Shown in pieces: positions 7,646-15,777 of a DNA stretch of 64,000 nucleotides. The stretch lies in the NCBI RefSeq assembly GCF_022811705.1, contig NZ_CP094528.1, positions 2,790,001 through 2,854,000 on the forward strand, given 5' to 3'. The stretch comes from Agromyces larvae. Lineage in GTDB: Bacteria > Actinomycetota > Actinomycetes > Actinomycetales > Microbacteriaceae. The position numbers were made by a program, and so were the translations under genes. Within the stretch, counting starts at the first letter, position 1. Each line of letters begins with the position of its first letter. Below the pieces are notes generated by a model. That model searched no databases and was not told the origin of the DNA. It saw only the letters and a program-made list of their open reading frames with translations.

Positions 7646-8266
7646 TCAGTCGCGCAGCACGCCCCACTCGCGGGCGCGCGCGACCGCGTCGGTGCGCGAG
7701 GTTGCGCCGAGCCGGTGGTTGATGCGGGCGAGGTGCGACTTCACGGTCGCCTCGCTGAGGTGCAGGGCCGCGGCGATCGCACGGTTCGACTCGCCGGCCG
7801 CGACGAGTTCGAGCACCTCGAGCTCGCGGCGGCTGAGCGGGGCGAGCTCGGCGCGTTCGGCGAGCAGCACGGCGCCGCGCACCGGGTCTCCTGCCGCCGC
7901 CGAGCGGATCGCGGCCACCAGCACGTCGGGCGGGGCGTCCTTCAGCAGGTACGACGTGGCGCCCGCGTCGATGGCGCGCACGATGTCGCGGTCGCTGTCG
8001 TAGTTGGTGAGGATGAGCACCGCGGGCGGGGCGACGGGCTCCGGCCCGCCCGAGCGGATCAGGCCGGTCGCTTCGGCGCCCTGCATCCCGGTCGGGAACT
8101 GCAGGTCCATGAGCACCACGTCGGGTCGCAGGGTCGCGACCGCGTCGATCGCGGCGGATGCCTCGCCGAGATCGGCGACGACCTCGACATCGGGCTCCGA
8201 CGACAGCACCGCCCGCAGGCCGGCCCGCACGACGGGGTGGTCGTCGACGATGAGCACGCGGATCAC
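7646..8266 (-). CDS. NarL/FixJ-family response regulator
   Basis: The 206-residue protein has a receiver domain (VDDHPVVRAG, phospho-acceptor D54 in VLMDLQF, K in YLLKDAPP) followed by a LuxR-type helix-turn-helix (SRRELEVLELVAAGESNRAIAAALHLSEATVKSHL). Its ATG overlaps the TGA of the upstream histidine kinase by four bases, so the two form a cognate pair with coupled translation. The target genes and the signal are not evident. Confidence 0.92.
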   Translation of the reverse strand: MIRVLIVDDHPVVRAGLRAVLSSEPDVEVVADLGEASAAIDAVATLRPDVVLMDLQFPTGMQGAEATGLIRSGGPEPVAPPAVLILTNYDSDRDIVRAIDAGATSYLLKDAPPDVLVAAIRSAAAGDPVRGAVLLAERAELAPLSRRELEVLELVAAGESNRAIAAALHLSEATVKSHLARINHRLGATSRTDAVARAREWGVLRD

Positions 8267-9468
8267 GCCGACCTCCCGGGAACGGTCACGGCCACGGCGG
8301 TGCCGCGCCCCGGCGCCGACTCGATGCTCAGCGTGCCGCCGAGGGCCGCCGCACGCTCGCGCATCGACTGCAGACCGAACCCCGAGGTGGTCGCCGGGTC
8401 GAAGCCCGCACCGTCGTCGACCACGTCGAGGGCGACCTCACCTGACCCGAGATGGCTCAGCGTCAGGTCGACCCGGGTGGCGCCGGCGTGCCGCACCGCG
8501 TTGGCGACCGCGCCCTGGGCGATCCGCAGCAGCTCGCCCGCCGTGACCTCGTCGAGGTCGTGCGGGTCGCCCGTCACGTGCGCGCCGACGGGCACCTTCG
8601 AGATCGCGGTGGTCTCGACGGCGAGCCGCTGCAGTGCGGCCGCGAGTCCGTCCGTGGCATCCGCCCGCAGCCCGGCGATGAACCGGCGCGACTCGGCGAG
8701 CGCATCGCCCGCGGTCTCCCGAGCGAGCCGGACGTCGGCCCGCACGGCCGGGTCGAGCGCACCGCGCTCGGCCGCGTGCAGCAGCAGCTGGATGCTCGAC
8801 AGGGCCTGCGCGACCGTGTCGTGCAGGTCGCGGCCGATCCGCGCCCGCTCGGCGAGCACGCCGGATTCGCGTTCGGCGGCGGCGAGCCGGTCCCGGGTGT
8901 CGGTGAGTTCGCCGATCAGCCGGTCGCGCTCACGCGCCTGCCGGATGAACGCTTCGAGCGCCGCCGAGATCACGACCGCGACGGCCGCGCCGAGCACCGG
9001 CCCGATCACCCCGCCGAGCGACCACCCCGACCGCAGCCCGGGCACGACCACGGCGATCGCGGTGATGCCCGCCACCCAGGCGATGCCGCGGAGCCCGGGC
9101 CGCTCGTGCAGCACGATGAAGCACAGCGGGAACGCGAGGAACAGCGCGTCCGCGGCGACCCAGACGAGCCCCGCCCAGATCAGGACGGCGGCGGCGAGCC
9201 AGACCAGCCGGATCCGTCGGGCGCGCCGGGCACGCGCCTCGGTGCCGGCCGCGGAACGCGCCCCGAGCGCGCAGCACGCGACGAACCCGGTCACGCCCGC
9301 AAGCGTCGCGACCGCAGTCGGCGTCCAGCCGGATTCCGCGATCCCGATGCACGCGCGCAGCACCACGATGGCGACCAGCCCGGCCAGCAGCGCGGCGACC
9401 GCCCAGCCGAGCACGGTGAGGATCCGCGCGATGCCCGGCGGATCGCCGCGGTGGTGCGACCGGGTCAT
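8263..9468 (-). CDS. Sensor histidine kinase (HisKA_3 type)
   Basis: The 401-residue kinase has an N-terminal membrane domain of about six helices (residues 12-160). A linker helix follows, then the dimerisation/phosphoacceptor region RIGRDLHDTVAQALSSIQ with the His, and an HATPase domain (LLRIAQGAVANAVRHAGA, VVDDGAGFDP, GFGLQSMRERAAALGG). This is the NarX/DesK-like class that partners NarL-type regulators; the downstream overlapping gene is one. The signal is unknown; with few extracytoplasmic residues, it may sense the membrane itself. Confidence 0.92.
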   Translation of the reverse strand: MTRSHHRGDPPGIARILTVLGWAVAALLAGLVAIVVLRACIGIAESGWTPTAVATLAGVTGFVACCALGARSAAGTEARARRARRIRLVWLAAAVLIWAGLVWVAADALFLAFPLCFIVLHERPGLRGIAWVAGITAIAVVVPGLRSGWSLGGVIGPVLGAAVAVVISAALEAFIRQARERDRLIGELTDTRDRLAAAERESGVLAERARIGRDLHDTVAQALSSIQLLLHAAERGALDPAVRADVRLARETAGDALAESRRFIAGLRADATDGLAAALQRLAVETTAISKVPVGAHVTGDPHDLDEVTAGELLRIAQGAVANAVRHAGATRVDLTLSHLGSGEVALDVVDDGAGFDPATTSGFGLQSMRERAAALGGTLSIESAPGRGTAVAVTVPGRSA

Positions 9469-9554
9469 GGCTCGAGGCTACCCGGCCGGCGCCGGCCCCG
9501 ATTCATCCGTTCGGATGAACGCGCGCACCCGCCCGACGCGACAGGCTCGACCGC

Positions 9555-10028
9555 ATGAGACGACTCTTCATCGCAGCCTGCGTCTACCTCGCCGCCGGCC
9601 TCGCCGGCGGCCTCTTCCACCGCGAGTTCACGAAACTCACCGGGTTCCCCGAGGGCGGCGCCACGCAGCTCGCCGTGGTGCACACCCACCTGCTCACGCT
9701 CGGATTCCTCGCGATGCTGCTGTTCCTGGTGCTCGAGCGGCTCTTCGCGCTCAGCCGGTCGCGCCTGTTCGGATGGTTCTTCTGGACGTACAACGCGGGC
9801 CTCGTGCTCACCGCCGGCATGCTGGCGCTGCACGGGTCGCTCACCGTCCTCGGGCTCGAGAGCTCGAAGGCGATCGCCGGCATCGCCGGCACCGGTCACC
9901 TGCTGCTGGGCGTCGGCACCACGCTGCTGCTGGTCGCGCTGGGCAAGCGGCTGCGGGCGGACCGCATCGCATCGGCGGATGCCCCGCTCAGCGCCGCATC
10001 GGACGCCCCGCTCAGCGCCGCCCGGTGA
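9555..10028 (+). CDS. DUF2871 family membrane protein
   Basis: The 157-residue integral membrane protein has four helices. The conserved opening of the DUF2871 family is visible (LAAGLAGGLFHREFTKL, then VHTHLLTLGFLAMLLFLVLE). Histidines in the first and second segments are a conserved feature and could bind a metal or heme, which is inference. The C-terminus carries a near-perfect tandem repeat (DAPLSAAS/DAPLSAAR). Its 3' end overlaps the convergent SDR gene by 17 bp. CAGGCT seven bases before the ATG fits a leaderless start. Confidence 0.75.
   Translation: MRRLFIAACVYLAAGLAGGLFHREFTKLTGFPEGGATQLAVVHTHLLTLGFLAMLLFLVLERLFALSRSRLFGWFFWTYNAGLVLTAGMLALHGSLTVLGLESSKAIAGIAGTGHLLLGVGTTLLLVALGKRLRADRIASADAPLSAASDAPLSAAR
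9971..10021. repeat. Short tandem duplication in the 3' end of the DUF2871 gene
   Basis: Two units sharing CGCCCCGCTCAGCGCCGC-like cores are read as SADAPLSA and ASDAPLSA. The second unit also supplies the stop region of the convergent SDR gene. Confidence 0.6.
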
Positions 10029-10851
10029 ACCCCTGCATCGAGCGGTAGACGCCGAAGCCGTCGCCCACGACGCGGTCGAACACGCGCGTGGGCAGCACGG
10101 CGCGCAGCACGCGTGAGAGGCGCACGCTCGACGGCAGCTCGAGCAGCGGATCGCCGGCGAGCATCGACCGCCACACCCGGTCGATGACGTAGTCGGGCTC
10201 GAGCACCGGCGCGAGCAGCGGGCCCGTCGCACCGGCGAACATGCCGGTCGAGATGTAGCTCGGGGTCACGGTGAGCACCTTCACGTGCCGGTGCCCGGCC
10301 TGCTCGAGCTCGATGCGCAGCGAGTCGCTCCAGCCGATGACGGCCGCCTTCGACGCGGCGTAGGTCGCCATCCGCGGGTTGCCGAGCGTGCCGGCCGCGC
10401 TCGCGATGTTCACGATGCGCGCCTCGCGGGCGGGGTCGGCGATCATGCCCGGCAGGAACTCGCGGGCGACGTACATCGGCGCGAGCGCGTTGACGAGCAT
10501 GGTCGGGCGGATGTCCTCGCCGCTGTCGGTCTCCCAGAAGTACCGGTTGCCGCGCACGATGCCGGCATTGTTCACGACGATGTCGGGGTTGCCGACCTCT
10601 TTGCGCACCTTCTGCGCGTGCTTCGCGATCGCGCCGAGGTCGCCCACGTCGACCACGTAGGTGTGCACGCGGGTGCGGCCGCGCGAGCGGGCGCCGAGCT
10701 CGTCGGCGGTGCGGGCCAGCGCGCCGGCGTCGCGATCCCACAGGATGACGGATGCCGCGCCCTCCGCCACAGCCCGCTCGGCGTACATCCGACCCATGCC
10801 GGCGCCGCCCCCGGTGATGAGCAGTGTCGCGCCGCGTACCGTCCTCGTCAT
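10012..10851 (-). CDS. Short-chain dehydrogenase/reductase
   Basis: The 279-residue classical SDR has the Rossmann start ATLLITGGGAGMGR (TGxxxGxG), an Asp-rich cofactor-specificity turn (ILWDRDAG), VVNNAGIV, the active-site Ser in IVNIASAAGT and YAASKAAVIGW (Y-x-x-x-K). A C-terminal extension of about 60 residues (from IDRVWRSMLAGDPLL) resembles membrane-associated SDRs acting on lipids. The Asp at the end of the second strand suggests NAD(H). The substrate is unknown. The start at 10851 puts the Rossmann strand six residues in. Confidence 0.88.
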   Translation of the reverse strand: MTRTVRGATLLITGGGAGMGRMYAERAVAEGAASVILWDRDAGALARTADELGARSRGRTRVHTYVVDVGDLGAIAKHAQKVRKEVGNPDIVVNNAGIVRGNRYFWETDSGEDIRPTMLVNALAPMYVAREFLPGMIADPAREARIVNIASAAGTLGNPRMATYAASKAAVIGWSDSLRIELEQAGHRHVKVLTVTPSYISTGMFAGATGPLLAPVLEPDYVIDRVWRSMLAGDPLLELPSSVRLSRVLRAVLPTRVFDRVVGDGFGVYRSMQGFTGRR

Positions 10852-10998
10852 ACCTGCAATTCTGCCGCGCCGACCCCCGCACCTCGAACGGATCCGACGG
10901 CGGGCGCGTGTTACGTCGCGGGTCGGGCGGCCACGACAGGATCTGCGGGCGTGGGTAGCTTCGAAGCACCGCCATTCCACGTTCTTCGGAGAACCCCT

Positions 10999-11865
10999 GT
11001 GTCCGTCGCAGTAGCTTCCACCCCCGCCGACGTCGCCGGCACCGCGGTCGGCGTGCGGCTCACCGGCCTCGGCCGGTCGTTCGGCGAGCGCCCCGTGCTG
11101 CGCGACGTCGACCTCGAGGTCGTGCCCGGTGAGATCGTCGCGATCCTCGGGCCGAGCGGCTGCGGCAAGTCGACGCTGCTGCGCATCGTCGGCGGGCTCG
11201 ACCGCGCCACCGCGGGCTCGGTCGAGATCGACGGCACGCCCGTGCGCGACTACGACGTGCGCTGCGCGGTGGGGTTCCAGGAGCCGCGGCTGCTGCCGTG
11301 GCGCTCGGTCGAGCAGAACGTGGCGCTCGGCCTTCCCCGCGGTACGCCGCGGCAGACCGGCCGCGCCCGCGTCGCCGAGCTGCTCGAACTCGTCGGTCTC
11401 GCGTCGTTCGCCCGCCACCGCCCCCGCGAGATCTCGGGCGGCATGGCGCAGCGCACCTCGCTCGCCCGGGCGCTCGCCCGCCGGCCCGAGGTGCTGCTGC
11501 TCGACGAGCCGTTCGGCGCGCTCGACGCGCTCACCCGGCTGAAGATGCAGGACCTGCTGCTCGACGTGCACGCGGCCGCCCCCACGACCGTCCTCCTGGT
11601 CACCCACGACGTCGACGAGGCGTTGCAGCTCGCCGACCGGGTCATCCTGCTCGGTGCCGAACCCGACGACGACGAACTCGGCCCGGCAGCCCCAGGAGCC
11701 GTCATCCGCCAGGTCGTCACCGTCCCCGGCCACCGACCGCGCGACCGCGGATCGGCCGAGCTCGCCGAACTCCGCGGCCGCCTCCTCGACGGCCTCGGCA
11801 TCGACCGTCACGGCAAGGCACGTGGCATCCCCGCGACCACGACCATCCCGCACTACCCCTACTGA
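10999..11865 (+). CDS. ABC transporter ATP-binding protein (sulfonate/nitrate type)
   Basis: The 288-residue ATPase energises the importer made with the next two genes. It has Walker A GPSGCGKST, a Q-loop in VGFQEPRLLPWRSV, the signature SGGMAQR, Walker B EVLLLDEPFGALD and the H-loop VTHDVDE. The LLPWRSVxxNV segment is typical of SsuB/TauB/NrtD ATPases. The GTG start is chosen because GGAG lies eight bases upstream and the conserved first strand begins 20 residues in. It is the first gene of a three-gene operon (ATPase, binding protein, permease). Confidence 0.9.
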   Translation: MSVAVASTPADVAGTAVGVRLTGLGRSFGERPVLRDVDLEVVPGEIVAILGPSGCGKSTLLRIVGGLDRATAGSVEIDGTPVRDYDVRCAVGFQEPRLLPWRSVEQNVALGLPRGTPRQTGRARVAELLELVGLASFARHRPREISGGMAQRTSLARALARRPEVLLLDEPFGALDALTRLKMQDLLLDVHAAAPTTVLLVTHDVDEALQLADRVILLGAEPDDDELGPAAPGAVIRQVVTVPGHRPRDRGSAELAELRGRLLDGLGIDRHGKARGIPATTTIPHYPY

Positions 11866-11884
11866 CACAGCCCTACTGACACAG
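11857..11884. repeat. 14-bp tandem duplication spanning the ATPase stop codon
   Basis: CCCTACTGACACAG occurs twice in a row, so the ATPase stop codon region is duplicated immediately downstream. This looks like a simple replication-slippage product. Confidence 0.7.
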
Positions 11885-11915
11885 CCCTGCACCGCCCATC
11901 GAAGGAGTCCCGCCC

Positions 11916-12962
11916 ATGTCCCGCTCCCGCTTCCTCCGCTCCGCGCTCGCGGCCGGCGTCGTCGCCGCGGCATCCGCCCTCGTCCTGACCGGGTGCGTCG
12001 CCGGCGAGGGCCAGGCCGCCCAGCCCGAGGCATCCGAAGCCGGCGACGGCGCCACCTCGCTCGAGGGCCAGACCCTCGCGATCGACTTCGCCACCTACAA
12101 CCCGCTGTCGCTCGTGATCAAAGACCAGGGCTGGCTCGAAGACCTCGGCCTCGAGGTCACCTGGGTGCAGTCGGCGGGCTCGAACAAGGCGAACGAGGCG
12201 CTGCGCGCCGGCGCGGTCGAGGTCGGTTCGACCGCCGGTTCGGCGGCGCTGCTCGCCCGCTCGAACGGGTCGCCGATCCAGGTGATCGACCTGTACTCGC
12301 AGCCCGAATGGTCGGCCCTGGTCACGGTCGACGGCACCGGCATCTCGACCGTGCAGGACCTGAAGGGCAAGCAGGTCGCCGCCACCAAGGGCACCGACCC
12401 GTACTTCTTCCTGCTGCAGTCGCTCGAGGCCGAGGGCGTCTCGCCCGACGAGATCACCGTGCAGAACCTGCAGCACGCCGACGGTTGGGCCGCCCTGCAG
12501 AACGGTTCGGTCGACGCGTGGGCGGGCCTGGACCCGATCATGGCCGGTGCCGAAGAGGCCGGCGCGACGCTGTTCTACCGCAACGTCGACTTCAACTCGT
12601 ACGGGTTCCTGAACGCCACCGAGGACTTCATCCAGAACAAGCCCGAGGTCGCGCAGGCCGTCGTCGACGCGTACGCGAAGGCGCGCGAGTGGGCCGAGGC
12701 GAACCCCGAGGAGACCGCGCAGATCCTCGCCGACGTCGCCGGCCTCGAACTCTCGGTCGCCACCAAGGTCATCGACGAGCGCACCAACCTCGACGTCGAC
12801 CACGTGCCCGGCGACACGCAGGTCGCGGTGCTCGAGAAGATCGGCCCGATCTTCGTCGAACTCGGCGACGTCGCCTCGCAGCAGCAGGTCGACGACGCGC
12901 TCGACACGCTCATCAACGACGAGTTCGCCTCCGCGGCCGACCCGTCGCGCTTCGAAGACTGA
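11916..12962 (+). CDS. ABC transporter substrate-binding lipoprotein (SsuA/TauA family)
   Basis: The 348-residue extracytoplasmic receptor is anchored by a lipobox (residues 1-28; LVLTGC). The mature protein has the NMT1/SsuA-like fold: LAIDFATYNPLSLVIKDQGW, then SAGSNKANEALRAGAVEVGSTAG (ligand site) and KGKQVAATKGTDPYFFL. The last two match aliphatic-sulfonate or taurine receptors more than nitrate receptors. The actual ligand is inference. GAAGGAG precedes the ATG. The permease gene follows after ten bases. Confidence 0.88.
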   Translation: MSRSRFLRSALAAGVVAAASALVLTGCVAGEGQAAQPEASEAGDGATSLEGQTLAIDFATYNPLSLVIKDQGWLEDLGLEVTWVQSAGSNKANEALRAGAVEVGSTAGSAALLARSNGSPIQVIDLYSQPEWSALVTVDGTGISTVQDLKGKQVAATKGTDPYFFLLQSLEAEGVSPDEITVQNLQHADGWAALQNGSVDAWAGLDPIMAGAEEAGATLFYRNVDFNSYGFLNATEDFIQNKPEVAQAVVDAYAKAREWAEANPEETAQILADVAGLELSVATKVIDERTNLDVDHVPGDTQVAVLEKIGPIFVELGDVASQQQVDDALDTLINDEFASAADPSRFED

Positions 12963-12972
12963 GGCCGAGCAG

Positions 12973-13995
12973 ATGACGGATGCCTCGCGCGGAACGCGCA
13001 CCGATGATCGGGCTTCGGCCCGCGATGAGCGAGCGGATGCCTCGGTGACCTCGGTCGACGGGCAGTTCGCGTCACCCGTGGCCGACGGCGGGCTCGCCGT
13101 CGCCGCAGCGGGACCGCTCGGATCGTCGGGCATCGACCGCCGCGAGGCATCCGTCTCCCCGTCCTCCTCCGCGCCCGGGTCGGCCGGTACGCCGGGGGCA
13201 CCCGGTGCTCCGGGCGCTGCGGGCGCCCGTCGCCGCCTGGTCGACCGCCGCTGGTTCCGCGTCGTCGGCGGCGCACTCATCCCCATCGTGCTGCTCATCA
13301 CCTGGCAGGTCGTGTCGACCTCGGGCGCGGTGCCCGTCTCGCAGCTGCCGAGCCCCGAGATGGTGTGGCTCGCCGCCGTCGACCTCGCGCAGCGCGGCCT
13401 GCTCGGGCTCTACGTCGCGATCTCGACGCAGCGCGTCTTCATCGGATTCGCGTTCGGGGCCGCGATCGGGCTCGCAGCCGGCGCGATCGTCGGGCTCTCG
13501 AAGCTGGGCGACATCCTGCTCTCGCCGACGCTCGGCGCGATCCGCGCGGTGCCGTCGCTGGCCTGGGTTCCGCTGCTGATCCTCTGGTTCAAGATCGGCG
13601 AAGAGTCCAAGATCATCCTCATCGCGATCGGCGCGTTCTTCCCCGTGTACACGATCGTGGCGGCCGCGCTGCGGCACGTCGACCGACAGCTCTTCGAAGC
13701 GGGGCGCGCGTTCGGGCTGCGCGGCATCCGCCTGTTCACGGCGGTGCAGCTGCCCGCCGTGGTGCCCTCCGTCGTGTCGGCGCTGCGGCTCGCGCTCGCG
13801 CAGGCGTGGCTGTTCCTCGTGGCGGCCGAGCTCATCGCGAGCTCGATGGGCCTCGGGTTCCTGCTCGTCGACTCGGGCAACAACGGTCGCATCGACCGGA
13901 TCTTCCTCGCGATCATCCTGCTCGCGATCCTCGGCAAGCTCACCGACGCCGTCGTCGGCCTGTTCGAGAAGTGGGCCGTGCGCCGCTGGGCGTGA
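12973..13995 (+). CDS. ABC transporter permease (SsuC/TauC family)
   Basis: The 340-residue inner-membrane permease completes the importer. A long hydrophilic N-terminus (about 85 residues) holds a GAPGAPGA low-complexity run and several of the window's recurrent 9-mers. Six helices follow, with the coupling-loop EAA motif DRQLFEAGRAFGLRGIRLFTAV and the family's PSLAWVPLLILWFKIG. Homologues usually begin close to the first helix, so the N-terminal extension is unusual and a later start is possible, although the ATG at 12973 is well spaced after the binding-protein stop. Confidence 0.88.
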   Translation: MTDASRGTRTDDRASARDERADASVTSVDGQFASPVADGGLAVAAAGPLGSSGIDRREASVSPSSSAPGSAGTPGAPGAPGAAGARRRLVDRRWFRVVGGALIPIVLLITWQVVSTSGAVPVSQLPSPEMVWLAAVDLAQRGLLGLYVAISTQRVFIGFAFGAAIGLAAGAIVGLSKLGDILLSPTLGAIRAVPSLAWVPLLILWFKIGEESKIILIAIGAFFPVYTIVAAALRHVDRQLFEAGRAFGLRGIRLFTAVQLPAVVPSVVSALRLALAQAWLFLVAAELIASSMGLGFLLVDSGNNGRIDRIFLAIILLAILGKLTDAVVGLFEKWAVRRWA

Positions 13996-14038
13996 ACCCT
14001 CCCGCGCCCTGAGCCACCCGGGCTTCAGGCTCGGCTCT

Positions 14039-14097
14039 GCGCCAGTTGCGCATCCTCCGCACCAGGTCGGATGGCGCAGACGCGCCCGAAGTGGCGC
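14039..14097. repeat. Palindromic repeat P1, copy C, intergenic
   Basis: This is a 59-bp copy of the element found in cofC: outer arms GCGCCAG and GTGGCGC, inner arms CGCACCA and TGGCGCA with a 7-nt apex. It lies between the ABC permease stop and the padR promoter. Its length is identical to the two translated copies. Confidence 0.8.
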
Positions 14098-14101
14098 AAC
14101 C

Positions 14102-14160
14102 GGGGGCGCCGAGCGTCGCGTGCGCCATCCCGGATGGCGCAGACCGGCGCGAACTGGCGC
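14102..14160. repeat. Palindromic repeat P1, copy D, intergenic, diverged left arm
   Basis: It follows copy C after four bases. The inner hairpin GCGCCA-TCCCGGA-TGGCGC and right arm CTGGCGC are intact, but the left outer arm has decayed. The head-to-tail pair with copy C suggests repeated insertion or local duplication. Confidence 0.65.
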
Positions 14161-14205
14161 AGTCGGGCGAGCTTTCCGCCGATTGCGGTATTCAGTGTTG
14201 CTATC

Positions 14206-14240
14206 TACCGGTACTCATGCTTACTATGTACCAGTACTCA
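14206..14240 (+). promoter_or_regulatory. Candidate PadR operator: direct repeat TACCRGTACTCA
   Basis: TACCGGTACTCA (14206-14217) and TACCAGTACTCA (14229-14240) are 23 bp apart, about two helical turns. They lie in an AT-richer stretch 30-60 bases before the padR start. A repeated site of this kind upstream of a PadR gene is the expected place for autoregulation. TACTATG between the copies may be part of a -10. Confidence 0.5.
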
Positions 14241-14269
14241 GCAACACCGACTAGTCGAGAGGAGGCGTG

Positions 14270-14599
14270 ATGGGGAAGCAGATGACCGAGATGCTCAAGG
14301 GCACCTTGGAGGGCATCGTGCTCGCACTCATCGCGGGGCAGCCCGCGTACGGGTACGAGATCACCGCGCGGCTTCGCGAGCAGGGGTTCACCGACATCGC
14401 CGAGGGCACGATCTACGCCCTGCTGGTGCGCATCGAGCAGCGCGGGCTCGTCGATGTCGAGAAGGTCCCCTCCGAGAAGGGGCCGCCGCGCAAGGTGTAC
14501 TCGCTCAACCCCAGAGGTCAGCAGGACCTCGACGAATTCTGGAGGACATGGAGCTTCCTCGCAGACCGGATCGCACAGCTCCACGCGAAGGGGAACTGA
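14270..14599 (+). CDS. PadR family transcriptional regulator
   Basis: The 109-residue winged-helix repressor has a PadR domain over nearly its whole length: LKGTLEGIVLALIAGQPAYGYEITARL, then IAEGTIYALLVRIEQRGLV (recognition helix) and PPRKVYSLNPRGQQDL. The ATG at 14270 is preferred over an adjoining in-frame GTG at 14267 because GGAGG ends at 14265. It is the first gene of padR-DUF1048-ABC ATPase-ABC permease, a common drug-exporter arrangement in which the regulator responds to the exported compound. Confidence 0.9.
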   Translation: MGKQMTEMLKGTLEGIVLALIAGQPAYGYEITARLREQGFTDIAEGTIYALLVRIEQRGLVDVEKVPSEKGPPRKVYSLNPRGQQDLDEFWRTWSFLADRIAQLHAKGN

Positions 14600-14600
14600 C

Positions 14601-14966
14601 ATGGCCGCGAAATGGATCGAGACGATCACCGGATCGCTCGACGACAAGAAGCAGTACAAGCAGTACAAGGCTCGCCTCGAGGCGCTGCCCGGCAAATACC
14701 GCACGGCCGCCCAGGCGCTCGACCGCTACGTCATCTACTCGGGCGGCGTCGTGAAGAGCGACGTGATGCTCAGGATGTTCGACGACCTGGCCACGCTCTT
14801 CGAGCAGGCCGCCGCCGACGGCACGCCCGTCAGCGCGATCGTCGGCGACGACCCCGTGGAGTTCGCCGAGACGTTCCTCGCGAACTACGCCGACGGGCAG
14901 TGGCGCAACAAAGAGAAGCAGCGCCTCACCGACGCGATCGGCGAAGCCACCGCAGACGAGAACTGA
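14601..14966 (+). CDS. DUF1048 family protein
   Basis: The 121-residue helical protein has the DUF1048 hallmarks: ITGSLDDKKQYKQYKARLEALP, then YRTAAQALDRYVIYSGG and a C-terminal NKEKQRLTDAI. Members usually sit between a PadR regulator and an ABC exporter, exactly as here. The one-base spacing to the padR stop implies coupled translation. Its role is unknown; it may be a sensor or modulator of the exporter. Confidence 0.85.
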   Translation: MAAKWIETITGSLDDKKQYKQYKARLEALPGKYRTAAQALDRYVIYSGGVVKSDVMLRMFDDLATLFEQAAADGTPVSAIVGDDPVEFAETFLANYADGQWRNKEKQRLTDAIGEATADEN

Positions 14967-14997
14967 GGCTCGCTGGCCTCGGCGGGAGGGAACCACC

Positions 14998-15777
14998 GTG
15001 AACACCGCACTCCAACCGGCGATCCGCGTACGCGGCATCGAGAAGTCGTTCCAGGACCTGCACGTGCTGCGCGGCGTCGACTTCGACGTCGCACCGGGGA
15101 CCATCTTCGCGCTGCTCGGCTCGAACGGCGCCGGCAAGACGACGCTCGTGCGCATCCTCGCGACCCTGCTGAACGCCGATGCGGGTGCCGCGACGGTGCA
15201 CGGCCACGACGTGGCCGAGAAGCCCGGCGACGTGCGCGAGTCGATCAGCCTGACCGGGCAGTTCGCCGCGGTCGACGAGGTGCTCACCGGGCGCGAGAAC
15301 CTCGTCCTGGTCGCGAAGCTGCGGCATCTGAAGCATCCGGCCGCGATCGCCGACGACCTGCTGGCGCGCTTCTCGCTCACCGAGGCGGGCGGGCGCCGCG
15401 CGGGCACCTACTCGGGCGGCATGCGCCGCCGCCTCGACATCGCGATGAGCCTGATCGGCGACCCGCCCGTCATCTTCCTCGACGAGCCGACGACGGGCCT
15501 CGACCCGCAGGCCCGCATCGAGGTCTGGCAGACGGTGCAGCAGCTCGCCGAGGGCGGCACCACCGTGCTGCTCACCACGCAGTACCTCGACGAGGCCGAG
15601 CAGTTGGCCGACCGCATCGCGATCCTGCACGAGGGCCGCATCATCCAGAACGGCACCCTCGCCGAGCTGAAGCAGCTCCTCCCGGCCGCCCAGGTCGAGT
15701 ACGTCGAGAAGCAGCCCACGCTCGAGGAGGTGTTCCTCGCGCTGGTCGGCGCACCGACCGGAACGGAGTCATCATGA
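14998..15777 (+). CDS. ABC exporter ATPase, DrrA/daunorubicin-resistance type
   Basis: The 259-residue ATPase drives a two-component ABC-2 exporter. It has Walker A GSNGAGKTT, signature SGGMRRRLDIA, Walker B VIFLDEPTTGLD and a following TTQYLDEAEQLADR, all typical of the DrrA subfamily. The C-terminal tail after residue 210 is shorter than in DrrA. The GTG start follows GGGAGGG with proper spacing. It overlaps the permease start by four bases. Confidence 0.92.
   Translation: MNTALQPAIRVRGIEKSFQDLHVLRGVDFDVAPGTIFALLGSNGAGKTTLVRILATLLNADAGAATVHGHDVAEKPGDVRESISLTGQFAAVDEVLTGRENLVLVAKLRHLKHPAAIADDLLARFSLTEAGGRRAGTYSGGMRRRLDIAMSLIGDPPVIFLDEPTTGLDPQARIEVWQTVQQLAEGGTTVLLTTQYLDEAEQLADRIAILHEGRIIQNGTLAELKQLLPAAQVEYVEKQPTLEEVFLALVGAPTGTESS

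Noticed and set aside
5187..7667. 826-codon minus-strand open frame across cofE and xth
   Set aside because: It runs antisense to exonuclease III and out of frame with cofE; no domain is visible.
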